From Synechococcales cyanobacterium PMM_0085 (GTDB taxonomy: Bacteria; Cyanobacteriota; Cyanobacteriia; Elainellales; Elainellaceae), in assembly GCA_949127705.1 (NCBI GenBank), contig CASBQJ010000445.1, positions 1 to 18,977 of the forward strand: 18,977 nt of DNA, read 5' to 3'. The notes under the pieces were generated by a model. It searched no databases. It saw only the letters and a program-made list of their open reading frames with translations, and was not told the origin of the DNA. Position 1 is the first letter of the stretch. The number at the start of each line of letters is the position of its first letter. This document shows, piece after piece, positions 1 through 7,208 of the stretch. Both the position numbers and the translations under genes were made by a program.

Positions 1-489
1 CGGCTGTTGCTGTACAATGCCCTCGACCTGACATTTCGAGAACTGAAGCTGCGGCCTAACCCCGTCCGCCCCGTCATTGAAACGCTAATTGACTACGAAG
101 AATTTTGTGGAATTCCCCAGGCAAAAGCAATGGAAGCACAGCAACAGGCCGACCTGCAAGAGATCACCGTAACCGAGTTGAAGCAGCTGTTAGACAGTGA
201 TGCAGACGATTATGTACTGATCGATGTACGTAATCCGAATGAGTATGAGATTGCTCAAATTCCGGGCGCGCTCTTAATTCCGCTGCCCGATATCGAAAAT
301 GGAGATGGGGTGAGCCGAGTCAAGCATCTGCTCAATGGGCATCGGCTGATTGCCCATTGCAAATTGGGTGGACGCTCGGCCAAAGCGCTGGCCATCTTGA
401 ACGAGAGAGCGGGCATCAGTGGCACGAATGTGAAGGGGGGGATTACCGCCTGGAGTCGTGAGGTCGATGCTACGGTACCCGAGTATTAG
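1..489 (+). CDS. moeB: MoeB/ThiF-type adenylyltransferase with rhodanese domain, C-terminal part
   Basis: The reading frame is open from base 1, so the N-terminal adenylation domain lies outside the window; only about 162 residues are visible. The first visible segment (LLLYNALDLTFRELKLR and the following NP-V-P-VI stretch) is the end of the E1-like fold. It is followed by a linker and a rhodanese domain with DVRNPNEYEIAQIPGA and the active-site loop HCKLGGRS, whose Cys would carry persulfide sulfur. Family knowledge: such MoeB-rhodanese fusions adenylate and help sulfurate small ubiquitin-like sulfur carriers (MoaD, ThiS) in molybdopterin or thiamine synthesis, in the cytoplasm. The MoeB-type call is firm; the exact carrier served is inference. 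A terminator follows about 150 bp downstream. Confidence 0.88.
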   Translation, partial: RLLLYNALDLTFRELKLRPNPVRPVIETLIDYEEFCGIPQAKAMEAQQQADLQEITVTELKQLLDSDADDYVLIDVRNPNEYEIAQIPGALLIPLPDIENGDGVSRVKHLLNGHRLIAHCKLGGRSAKALAILNERAGISGTNVKGGITAWSREVDATVPEY

Positions 490-593
490 GCGGGTGTTTA
501 AGCCGTTTGAGCCTAATTGAACAGGCGATCGCCCGATTGTATGATTCCAACGGGTGAGGTTTGATCATTGATTTAGCCGTTATTCTGAGAGAC

Positions 594-635
594 TTAGAGG
601 TTCACTCTCAATTGCCTAGATTTAGGCACCTCTAA
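594..635 (+). other. Nested hairpin upstream of the moeB terminator
   Basis: TTAGAGGT (594-601) pairs perfectly with ACCTCTAA (628-635). Within it, TGCCTA and TAGGCA can form a second stem around GATT, sharing one base with the outer stem. There is no U-run directly after it. It lies just 5' of the true terminator, so it may protect the 3' end of the transcript or be part of a tandem terminator. The role is inference. Confidence 0.35.
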
Positions 636-639
636 AAGT

Positions 640-674
640 ATTAGGGGCAGCGGGGGCTGGCCCCTAATTTTTTT
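640..674 (+). terminator. Intrinsic terminator after moeB
   Basis: The stem is ATTAGGGGC (640-648) with GCCCCTAAT (660-668). A short AGC/GCT pairing extends it inside the loop, and a run of seven T follows from 668 to 674. This is a classical rho-independent terminator pointing away from moeB and ending about 125 bp before the ATPase start. Confidence 0.75.
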
Positions 675-798
675 GACCCATCTTCTGAAGAAATCCATAG
701 AATATGAGCTGGAACAGGCTTCGATGCGTTCGAAATTCAGAGCGCGAGTTCGCCATCTTGTTACACTAACGGCAATATAGATGGTTTTATGACCTTTT

Positions 799-3264
799 AT
801 GAGTGAAGCTAATCTTCGCTGCTCCTCTCTACCGGATGGGTTAACGGAGCATGAAGTAATTGTCCGGCGCGCCTCAGGGCAGGGTAACAACGTCACACTG
901 CAAACGAGTCGTTCTTACGCCCAAATTTTTCGGGAAAATTTGTTTACGTTTATTAACGCTGTGTTCTTTGGCATCAGCGTGGTTATGCTGCTGCTGCACC
1001 GCCCTGGAGATGGCTTTTTGGTGATTGTGGTCATCTTTGGTGGCGTAATTATTAATATTTATCAAGAAATTTGGGCCAAACGCAAGTTAGATCAAATCGC
1101 CCTGCTGAATCGACCCCGCGCTACAGTAATTCGCAATGGCCAAGAGCGTGAGGTCGAGCCGAGTGAACTTGTGCTAGGCGATGTGCTGCTGCTGCGATCG
1201 GGCGATCAAATTTTGGTGGATGGGCAGGTCGTGGGGGATGGGCATGTTGAGGTCGATGAGTCGCTCTTAACTGGAGAATCGGAGATGGTGCCTAAAACGG
1301 CGGGGCAGCCGTTGTTTTCTGGCAGTTTTTGTGTCAGCGGCACGGCGTGTTATGAAGCACAGCAAGTTGGCAAAGCAACGCTGGCTTACCAGCTGATGAC
1401 GGGAGCGCGTGAATTTCGGCATGTTTACACGCCCCTTCAGCGCGAAATCAACGTGATTATTCGCGTGTTCGTGCTGATTGCCTGCTTTTTGTGGATTTTA
1501 ATTGGGATTAGCTTTTTAAGCCGATCGCTCTCAATCAACGATGTCGTGCAGCGGGCGGCTGTGGTAGCGGGGCTAGTGCCAGCCGGTTTGCTGTTGGCGA
1601 TCACGCTGGCCTACGGGTTGGGTGCTGTGCGGATGCTGGGTCAAGATGTGCTGATCCAGCAGGCCAATGCGGTAGAATCGCTCAGCAATGTCAATGTGCT
1701 GTGCCTAGACAAAACTGGCACCCTAACCACCAACCAGCTGATGCTACAGAGCATCGAACCGATCGGCATTTCGGACGCAGAGGTGCGATCGCTGCTAGGT
1801 AATTTTGCGGCGAGTGCCAGTGCCCGCAATCGCACCAGTGATGCGATCGCCCTTGCCTGTGAAGGACGGCAGCGATCGCCCGTGGTCGAGGTGCCGTTTT
1901 CCTCCAGTCGGCAGTGGAGTGCTTTAGCCTTCGACCAATTTCCCCAGGCTGGAACCTATGTGTTAGGGGCTCCCGAAGTCCTAGCAAAAGTGGCCAGTTT
2001 AGATGCCCAAATCAGCGATCGCATCGTCTCCCTGGCTGCCGCAGGGCTGCGCGTCGTCCTGTTTGCGGCCAGCCCCGATTGGACAAGCTTGCAGACTCAA
2101 GCGCAGGCATCCCAACTTCCTCCTGACCTGACGGCCTTGGGACTATTGTGCTTTAGCGATCAGCTGCGCCCAGAAGCCTATGAAACGCTTCAGGGGTTCA
2201 AGCAAGCAGGGCTAGAGGTAAAAATCATTTCGGGAGACAATCCGCAGACCGTTGCGGCCTTGGCCAAACAGGCGGGGTTGGGCGATGACCTGCGCATGGT
2301 TTCGGGAGCAGACCTGGCCAAGATGGACTCGGCTCAACTGACTCAAGTGGCGCAAACCCATACCGTGTTTGGCCGCATCACCCCCGATCAAAAAGCCGAC
2401 CTGGTGCGAGCGTTGCGCCAATCCGGGCGCTATGTCGCCATGATTGGCGATGGGGTGAACGACATTTTGTCGCTGAAGCAGGCAAATCTGGCGATCGCCA
2501 TGGAAAGTGGCAGCAAAGCCACCCGTGGCGTGGCCGACATTGTGCTGCTAAAAGATTCGTTCGCCGCCTTACCCCATGCGTTTCTAGAAGGGCAACGCAT
2601 CCGCAGTGGCATTCAAGACGTGATGAAGCTGTTCATGGTGCGCGTCTTCTGCGTGACGCTGCTAATTTTCTCAACCTCAATTGTCACCGATAGTTTTCCG
2701 TTAGAAAACAAGCAAAGTGCGATCGTGACGCTAATTGGGGTGGGCCTACCGACGATCTTTATCCCCCTCTGGGCCAAGCCCGTGGCCCTATCGCCTCGCA
2801 GCATGGTGCGATCGATGCTGCATTTTGTCATTCCCTCCACCCTCACCTTGACACTGGTGGCCCTGCTGGTTTACCTGCTGTTTTTGGTCAGCGCTGTCCT
2901 AGATTTATCACCTTCTCAAGAATTAACGCAGCTAGACTACGCCATTCCTCGCAGCGCTCTAGTGGCCATTCTAATTATGGGAGAACTCTGTCTCATTCCC
3001 TTTCTGAAACCCCCGACAACGGCTTGGGTGGGCGGAGAACCGCTGAGTGGAGACTGGCGCTACACCTTGATGGCGGTAGTGCTGCTGGGTCTATATATCG
3101 TGATTGTATCGGTGCCGCTGTTAAGCCAGTTTTTTGAACTCACCTCCTTAAGTCTAAATAGCTACTTCTACATTGGCCTAGTCGCATTGGAATGGTGCCT
3201 ATTGCTGCGGCTAATTTGGCGAACTCGGTTGCTCGATCGCTTCTTGGGTGTAGATCTAAACTAG
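799..3264 (+). CDS. HAD-type P-type cation-transporting ATPase
   Basis: An 821-residue single-subunit P-type ATPase of the inner membrane, driving cation transport by ATP hydrolysis. Motifs in order: actuator TGES at 158-161; M4 segment with VPAGL at 260-264; phosphorylation motif DKTGTLT with Asp304; nucleotide-binding LGAPE at 389-393 (usual KGAPE with Lys replaced); SGDNPQT at 478-484; hinge MIGDGVND at 548-555. Hydrophobic helices lie near 48-65, 72-90, 221-240, 252-279, 610-630, 640-657, 675-700, 718-735, 755-776 and 785-805. There is no N-terminal heavy-metal-binding domain, which argues against a Cu/Zn/Cd (P1B) pump. The overall pattern is nearest to the CtpE-like, SERCA-related group. 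The usual Ca2+ ligands are absent: M4 has Ala262 where PEGL has Glu, and M6 has Val648 where SERCA has Asp. The substrate is therefore unknown. The ATG at 799 lacks a strong Shine-Dalgarno. Convergent with the DUF3067-like gene. Confidence 0.9.
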   Translation: MSEANLRCSSLPDGLTEHEVIVRRASGQGNNVTLQTSRSYAQIFRENLFTFINAVFFGISVVMLLLHRPGDGFLVIVVIFGGVIINIYQEIWAKRKLDQIALLNRPRATVIRNGQEREVEPSELVLGDVLLLRSGDQILVDGQVVGDGHVEVDESLLTGESEMVPKTAGQPLFSGSFCVSGTACYEAQQVGKATLAYQLMTGAREFRHVYTPLQREINVIIRVFVLIACFLWILIGISFLSRSLSINDVVQRAAVVAGLVPAGLLLAITLAYGLGAVRMLGQDVLIQQANAVESLSNVNVLCLDKTGTLTTNQLMLQSIEPIGISDAEVRSLLGNFAASASARNRTSDAIALACEGRQRSPVVEVPFSSSRQWSALAFDQFPQAGTYVLGAPEVLAKVASLDAQISDRIVSLAAAGLRVVLFAASPDWTSLQTQAQASQLPPDLTALGLLCFSDQLRPEAYETLQGFKQAGLEVKIISGDNPQTVAALAKQAGLGDDLRMVSGADLAKMDSAQLTQVAQTHTVFGRITPDQKADLVRALRQSGRYVAMIGDGVNDILSLKQANLAIAMESGSKATRGVADIVLLKDSFAALPHAFLEGQRIRSGIQDVMKLFMVRVFCVTLLIFSTSIVTDSFPLENKQSAIVTLIGVGLPTIFIPLWAKPVALSPRSMVRSMLHFVIPSTLTLTLVALLVYLLFLVSAVLDLSPSQELTQLDYAIPRSALVAILIMGELCLIPFLKPPTTAWVGGEPLSGDWRYTLMAVVLLGLYIVIVSVPLLSQFFELTSLSLNSYFYIGLVALEWCLLLRLIWRTRLLDRFLGVDLN

Positions 3265-3268
3265 TTTG

Positions 3269-3300
3269 GGGCAAGGCTGGAACACGCTCTAGCCGCGCCC
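3269..3300. terminator. Weak stem between two convergent genes
   Basis: GGGC (3269-3272) with GCCC (3297-3300), and GGCT (3275-3278) with AGCC (3291-3294), form an interrupted stem in the 35 bp between the convergent ATPase and DUF3067-like genes. It has no T-run and overlaps the minus-strand stop codon, so it is only a candidate terminator. Confidence 0.25.
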
Positions 3301-3611
3301 TATTCCAAAATCCACTCTGATGTCCGATCGCCTAGGTCAATGGGAATACTGACCGCTTTCCCCAACCGGGGGCGATCGCTAGTCTGGCCAATATATTGCT
3401 CCACTCGATCCGTGCAGCCCCAGGCATTGAGATACGTGGTCACGTCTTCTAGGTGCTCCAGATACTCTGCTTCTGTCATTGGAAATGACGCTTGTTCTAG
3501 GTATTTCCACATCACCTGAAAAAAAATCTTCCCCTGAACCTTGCGCAACTGAACGTCAAACGAGCGTCCCCACTTGGTTAGCAATAGCTGGTGCAGTTCA
3601 TCGCCCGTCAT
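3300..3611 (-). CDS. DUF3067-like conserved cyanobacterial protein
   Basis: A small soluble protein of 103 residues that I recognise as DUF3067-like from the N-terminal MTGDELHQLLLTKWGRSFD and the central QGKIFFQVMWKYLEQASFP. It has no membrane helix or signal peptide. The frame stays open upstream to an ATG at 3677, giving 22 extra lysine- and arginine-rich residues. I chose the ATG at 3611 because AAGGAG stands directly in front of it and the family begins at this Met. The function is unknown. It is transcribed divergently from petC. From memory, this family often sits near petC/petA in cyanobacteria, which would suggest a link to Rieske or b6f biogenesis; that is inference. Confidence 0.8.
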   Translation of the reverse strand: MTGDELHQLLLTKWGRSFDVQLRKVQGKIFFQVMWKYLEQASFPMTEAEYLEHLEDVTTYLNAWGCTDRVEQYIGQTSDRPRLGKAVSIPIDLGDRTSEWILE

Positions 3612-3680
3612 AGTCTCCTTTTGTTTACGTTTGTTTACAGAAACCACCCTCTTTTGCCCTGGTTTCACTTTGGGCACAGC

Positions 3681-3700
3681 AGAAGTGCAATAATACTTCT
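3681..3700. promoter_or_regulatory. Inverted repeat in the petC/DUF3067 divergent promoter region
   Basis: AGAAGT (3681-3686) and ACTTCT (3695-3700) form a 6-8-6 inverted repeat. The spacer region contains TAATAC (3691-3696) on the plus strand and TATTAT (3695-3690) on the minus strand, both acceptable -10 elements facing opposite ways. No good -35 was found for either. It may be an operator overlapping two -10 boxes. TTGTTTAC also occurs twice 10 bp apart at 3621-3628 and 3631-3638, and GTAAAC lies at 3710-3715. Confidence 0.35.
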
Positions 3701-3798
3701 AGAAAAACTGTAAACCATTGCTGCTCAAGGCTAATGCCTCATATAGCGGGCAAGGTTTAATTCATCCACGTTCTTACCCCATACGTTCCGTTCACACT

Positions 3799-4341
3799 AT
3801 GGCTCAAGCTTCTGGACCGTCCGACGTGCCCGATTTGGGGCGTCGCCAATTTATGAATCTCCTCACCTTCGGGGCAGTAACGGGAGCAGGTCTTGGGATG
3901 CTCTATCCCGTGGTCAAATATTTTATTCCTCCCTCTAGCGGTGGCTCAGGCGGCGGTGTAACTGCAAAAGATGCTTTGGGCAATCCCGTTGTCTTAAAAG
4001 ACTTTCTGGCTAGTCATAGTGTCGGCGATCGCGTCTTGGCTCAAGGATTGAAGGGCGACCCGACCTATATTGTGGTCGAAAGCTCTGATGCGATCGCCAA
4101 CTACGGGATCAACGCTGTTTGTACGCACTTGGGTTGTGTGGTGCCGTGGAACGCCAGCGAAGATAAATTCATCTGCCCCTGCCACGGGTCTCAATACAAC
4201 AGTGCTGGCAAAGTAGTGCGCGGGCCGGCTCCGCTATCCCTACCGCTAGCGCATGCAGATGTGACTGAAGCAGGCACCATTGCCCTGTCAACCTGGACGG
4301 AAACCGATTTCCGTACGGGCGAAGAGCCTTGGTGGTCCTAG
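3799..4341 (+). CDS. petC: Cytochrome b6f complex Rieske iron-sulfur subunit
   Basis: The 180-residue Rieske protein carries electrons from plastoquinol to cytochrome f in the thylakoid b6f complex. The N-terminus has a twin-arginine-like RRQFM at 15-19 and one membrane anchor at about 20-43, followed by a glycine-rich hinge (47-53, SGGSGGG) that lets the head domain swing. Cluster-binding motifs are CTHLGC (Cys108, His110, Cys113) and CPCHGS (Cys126, Cys128, His129): Cys108, His110, Cys126 and His129 bind the 2Fe-2S cluster, and Cys113-Cys128 form the disulfide. The frame is open further up to a codon at 3718, but the ATG at 3799 gives the normal length and N-terminus. It is the first gene of the petC-petA unit, with 68 bp to petA. 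Confidence 0.97.
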   Translation: MAQASGPSDVPDLGRRQFMNLLTFGAVTGAGLGMLYPVVKYFIPPSSGGSGGGVTAKDALGNPVVLKDFLASHSVGDRVLAQGLKGDPTYIVVESSDAIANYGINAVCTHLGCVVPWNASEDKFICPCHGSQYNSAGKVVRGPAPLSLPLAHADVTEAGTIALSTWTETDFRTGEEPWWS

Positions 4342-4409
4342 AGCCGCTACTTGGTCAAACGCTTTTGTTAAAATCCGCCGAAATCCTTTGTTTATTGAAC
4401 CGCATAGCA

Positions 4410-5399
4410 ATGAAATTCAAGGTTTGGTCATCCCATTTAGTCCGTCATCCTCAGGCTATCTCTAGCGGCGTATTAATTGCTCTAGTAGCCACACTTTTTT
4501 TCTTCGCAGGCGACTTGGTCGTACCCCAATCTGCTGCCGCCTATCCCTTCTGGGCGCAGCAAAACTACGCTAGCCCCCGCGAAGCCACTGGGCGGATTGT
4601 GTGCGCCAACTGCCATCTGGCCGCCAAGCCTACCGAAGTAGAAGTGCCCCAGTCTGTATTACCCAATACGGTGTTCAAAGCCGTGGTCAAAGTCCCCTAC
4701 GATACCAGTGCTCAGCAAGTGTTGGGCGACGGCAGTTTGGGACCACTCAACGTCGGTGCAGTCATGATTCTCCCCGAGGGTTTCAAAATTGCTCCCGAGG
4801 ATCGCATTCCTCCAGATCTGCTGGAAGAAGTGGGTTCAACAGCGTTGCTCCAGCCCTATAGCGATACCCAGCCCAACATTGTCATTGTCGGGCCATTGCC
4901 CGGTGACCAATATCAAGAAATTGTATTCCCAGTTCTCTCTCCCGATCCCGGTACCGACAAGAGCGTTTATTTCGGTAAATACTCGATTCACGTAGGCGGA
5001 AATCGGGGCCGTGGACAGGTTTATCCTACTGGTGAAAAGAGCAATAACGCGGTTTACACGGCATCAGTCGCGGGCACCATCAGCAAAATTGTCAAAGCCG
5101 ATGACGGCAGCGCCCAAGTCACCATTCAACCCGAGTCAGGCGCGGCAGTGGTGGATGCGATCCCAGCAGGGCCAGCGCTGCTGGTGTCGGAAGGGCAGTC
5201 GGTGACAGCCGCAGAAGCGCTGACCTCGAACCCCAATGTCGGTGGGTTTGGCCAGAAGGATGTAGAAATTGTGCTGCAAAGCCCCAACCGGATTAAGGGC
5301 CTGATGGCATTTTTGGCGGCTGTGACGGTGGCTCAAATTATGCTAGTGCTGAAGAAAAAGCAGGTTGAGCGCGTTCAAGAAGCAGAAATGACGTTTTAG
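4410..5399 (+). CDS. petA: Cytochrome f, b6f complex
   Basis: The 329-residue apocytochrome f accepts electrons from the Rieske protein and passes them to plastocyanin or cytochrome c6 on the lumen side. A signal peptide (hydrophobic core about 20-38) ends in SAAA, giving a mature protein starting at Tyr45 (YPFWAQQNY), whose amino group is the known axial haem ligand. The haem c motif CANCH lies at 65-69. The large lumenal domain follows, then a C-terminal anchor at about 296-315 with a basic stromal tail (KKKQVER). The frame is open back to 4329, overlapping petC. The ATG at 4410 is chosen because it gives a standard signal peptide, although no Shine-Dalgarno is obvious. Probably co-transcribed with petC and the following membrane gene. 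Confidence 0.97.
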   Translation: MKFKVWSSHLVRHPQAISSGVLIALVATLFFFAGDLVVPQSAAAYPFWAQQNYASPREATGRIVCANCHLAAKPTEVEVPQSVLPNTVFKAVVKVPYDTSAQQVLGDGSLGPLNVGAVMILPEGFKIAPEDRIPPDLLEEVGSTALLQPYSDTQPNIVIVGPLPGDQYQEIVFPVLSPDPGTDKSVYFGKYSIHVGGNRGRGQVYPTGEKSNNAVYTASVAGTISKIVKADDGSAQVTIQPESGAAVVDAIPAGPALLVSEGQSVTAAEALTSNPNVGGFGQKDVEIVLQSPNRIKGLMAFLAAVTVAQIMLVLKKKQVERVQEAEMTF

Positions 5400-5410
5400 G
5401 AGCAGCCCCC

Positions 5411-5776
5411 ATGACCACTGCAATCATTAATGAAACGGCTAGACGAGACTTTTTTACCTGCTTAGGGATCTGGCTGAGTCTGGAAGTGTTGGTGTTTGCA
5501 GTACTGCCACTGGTGGGGTTGGCGCAGTTGAGCGGCGGGTTCATGCTTTGGTTTGCCCTTAGTCTGGCGCTAGGGATGGTTGGAGCATTGGTGCTGAGCT
5601 GGGGAGTACGGATGCTGCTGAAATCGAGACCCACTGGCGATCGCCCCCGTCGTCGTGTGTTCCAGGCTCTACTGGGTCAGCTACTGTCCTGGGTGGGGCT
5701 GCTGGGGATCGCGTTTCCGTTACTGGTCATGAGCATTGAGATTTTTACCAATGTTTTTGCGGCCTTAACCGGCTAG
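5411..5776 (+). CDS. Unrecognised three-helix membrane protein downstream of petA
   Basis: A 121-residue protein of no family I recognise. Hydrophobic stretches at about 17-38, 43-66 and 86-117 suggest three membrane helices. A basic segment (KSRPTGDRPRRR, 71-82) between the second and third would lie on the cytoplasmic side. It has no cysteine pair, haem motif or catalytic signature. The ATG at 5411 is preceded by AGGAG at 5398-5402, which overlaps the petA stop codon. The gene therefore sits 11 bp after petA, with no terminator until 5829. This places it in the petC-petA transcript and makes a b6f-related role worth testing, but the sequence itself does not show one. Confidence 0.75.
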   Translation: MTTAIINETARRDFFTCLGIWLSLEVLVFAVLPLVGLAQLSGGFMLWFALSLALGMVGALVLSWGVRMLLKSRPTGDRPRRRVFQALLGQLLSWVGLLGIAFPLLVMSIEIFTNVFAALTG

Positions 5777-5828
5777 CCACCCACAGCTACCGCTTCAAAC
5801 CGCTTAGATTAAGCGCATGACTAAATGC

Positions 5829-5866
5829 AAAACTGGCTTCTCCAATTCAGGAGAAGCCAGTTTTTT
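5829..5866. terminator. Strong intrinsic terminator between convergent units
   Basis: CTGGCTTCTCC (5833-5843) pairs perfectly with GGAGAAGCCAG (5850-5860) around a 6-base loop. AAAA (5829-5832) and the T-run (5861-5866) extend the stem to 15 bp. It ends the petC-petA-membrane-protein transcript. Because the stem is flanked by A-run and T-run, it can also serve the minus-strand MBL gene that ends at 5915. Confidence 0.9.
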
Positions 5867-5914
5867 GTCTTCTATTTCTAATCTTTTTGAATCAACTTCG
5901 AGCTACCGCAATCT

Positions 5915-6865
5915 CTACGGATCAACAGCCGTTGTTTTCAACACATCAATCATCATGCCTTCGCGAGCCAGTTGGGCGTGGCGAAATTGAGATTGAACTT
6001 CAAGCTCTACATGGTCTAGAAAGTCATCTTCGTGAGACGGATCATGATGAAACATCACCATCGTTTTGACATTGGCGGCGATCGCGACATCAATCCCCAG
6101 CTGCCACGCATCAGACCGTTGCCCTGCGGCGGCGTCTGGGTCAAGATAGGCTTGTTCGCCGTAGGATGCATCGTAAATCAGCACATCGGCTTGTTGAGCC
6201 AGATACATCAGGCTCTGATCGATTTGAGCTAACTGATCAGGCGATCGCTCGGTATCGGCAGCATAGACCACCGAATGCCCATCCCAGGTAATCCGGTAGC
6301 CTAGAGCGCCTGTAGGGCGATTTAGAGCAACCGTTTCGACTGTTACGTCGTCTAGGGTAATCATTGAACCCGGTGTAATATCAACAAACTTGAGATCAGA
6401 CTGCATTTTTTGCAGCGGCACCGGAAAGTTGGGCCGCAGCATTTGGTCAGACAAGCGCTGTTTAATCGACGCGCCATTCGGCCCCGTGGCACCGTAAATA
6501 TGGAAACAGTTACCTGGCACAAACGCCGGGGCAAAAAACGGGAAGCCTTGAATCCGCTCCCAATGGGTATGGGTAAAAAACAAGTGTGCTTCTACAGGCA
6601 TTTCTTTGCGCAGATGCTTGCCCAAAATCCGCAACCCCGTACCGCCATCAAAAATTAGCCGCTTCCCGGCCACACAAATTTCTACACAAGGAGTATTACC
6701 GCCGTAGCGCGCTGTTTCTAATCCTGGTGTGGGTATGCTGCCCCTGACGCCCCAGAACTGCACCATAAACCGGGGCGATGAGCGTCCCGTCAGGGAACGA
6801 TCTCGCTCGGATTCAGGGGGCATAGAGTCAGAGGGCATAGAGTTAGACAAATCAGAGCCTAACAT
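5915..6865 (-). CDS. Metallo-beta-lactamase-fold protein with degenerate metal site
   Basis: A 316-residue MBL-fold protein of the family that opens with VQFWGVRGSIPTPG (35-48) and RYGGNTPCVEI (53-63). The fold signature continues with IFDGGTG (71-77), YAADTE (201-206), VLIYDASY (228-235) and MFHHDP (271-276). The metal-binding motif HxHxDH is HTHWER at 99-104, so its Asp is Glu103 and its last His is Arg104. The motif-3 His expected in LNHP is Arg183 (LNRPTGALGY). Asp204 and the motif-5 His pair 273-274 remain. Without these ligands a normal two-metal hydrolase centre is unlikely, so it may be inactive, bind one metal, or act as a binding protein. The first 33 residues are Ser/Pro/Met-rich and not part of the domain; Met34 is a possible alternative start. 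No Shine-Dalgarno was seen at 6865. Soluble; target unknown. Confidence 0.85.
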   Translation of the reverse strand: MLGSDLSNSMPSDSMPPESERDRSLTGRSSPRFMVQFWGVRGSIPTPGLETARYGGNTPCVEICVAGKRLIFDGGTGLRILGKHLRKEMPVEAHLFFTHTHWERIQGFPFFAPAFVPGNCFHIYGATGPNGASIKQRLSDQMLRPNFPVPLQKMQSDLKFVDITPGSMITLDDVTVETVALNRPTGALGYRITWDGHSVVYAADTERSPDQLAQIDQSLMYLAQQADVLIYDASYGEQAYLDPDAAAGQRSDAWQLGIDVAIAANVKTMVMFHHDPSHEDDFLDHVELEVQSQFRHAQLAREGMMIDVLKTTAVDP

Positions 6866-7208
6866 GTGCTGTCAAATGAATAGGTGGTGACACAAGTTGG
6901 AAAAACCCCTATCTGAGGGAAATAATAGCTAAAAAAATGGGCGTTAGCCGTTCCTAGGTTTCTCTAAATTCTAAAATCCGAGTCGGGCAAATGCTAAAAC
7001 CAAACCTTAAACTACAACCGCTGTTTATAATACCTGCCCTTTAGTATAAAGGTCGAAACTGGAATTGACCTCATGCTTTTGCCTAAAGAGGCAAACCGAT
7101 AACAGCCACCTAAGAGAAAAAGACATCAGAGGGTAGAGAGGCAAGAGCGCGATCGCTCCATAGTCCTCTCTACAGAGTCTCACGTACCAAATCAGCCGTG
7201 TTTCTGCG
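6866..7208. other. Intergenic gap between ppa and the MBL gene
   Basis: A 343-bp gap between two minus-strand genes. It holds the nested hairpin at 7133-7173 described separately. The rest (about 6866-7130) is AT-rich and presumably contains the MBL promoter, but no clear promoter pair or small gene was recognised. A 79-codon reading frame across 7025-7264 overlaps the end of ppa and has no recognisable features. Confidence 0.5.
7133..7173 (-). terminator. Nested hairpin after ppa, candidate terminator
   Basis: GTAGAGAGG (7133-7141) pairs perfectly with CCTCTCTAC (7165-7173). Inside it GAGCG (7145-7149) and CGCTC (7154-7158), built on a HIP1 octamer, form a second stem with a CGAT loop. Read on the minus strand it lies 35 bases after the ppa stop codon, and a CTTTTT tract follows about ten bases later. 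The displaced T-run makes this a moderate candidate. Confidence 0.4.

Larger units (their letters stand above)
490..798. other. Intergenic gap between moeB and the P-type ATPase
   Basis: This 309-bp gap holds a HIP1 octamer near 523, a nested hairpin at 594-635 and an intrinsic terminator at 640-674. No convincing small gene was seen: the minus-strand reading frame crossing 594-896 runs through the terminator and into the ATPase start. The ATPase promoter must lie between about 675 and 798, but no clear -35/-10 pair was recognised. Confidence 0.6.

Noticed and set aside
594..896. 100-residue minus-strand reading frame
   Set aside because: It crosses the moeB terminator and the ATPase start and resembles no protein.
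3612..3677. Longer start for the DUF3067-like protein
   Set aside because: The ATG at 3611 has AAGGAG directly upstream and matches the family N-terminus; the extension is basic and repetitive.
3718..3798. In-frame N-terminal extension of the Rieske protein
   Set aside because: It adds 27 residues not found in PetC and starts at a non-ATG codon. The ATG at 3799 gives the normal 180 residues.
4329..4409. In-frame N-terminal extension of cytochrome f overlapping petC
   Set aside because: The ATG at 4410 starts a standard signal peptide; the extension would spoil it.
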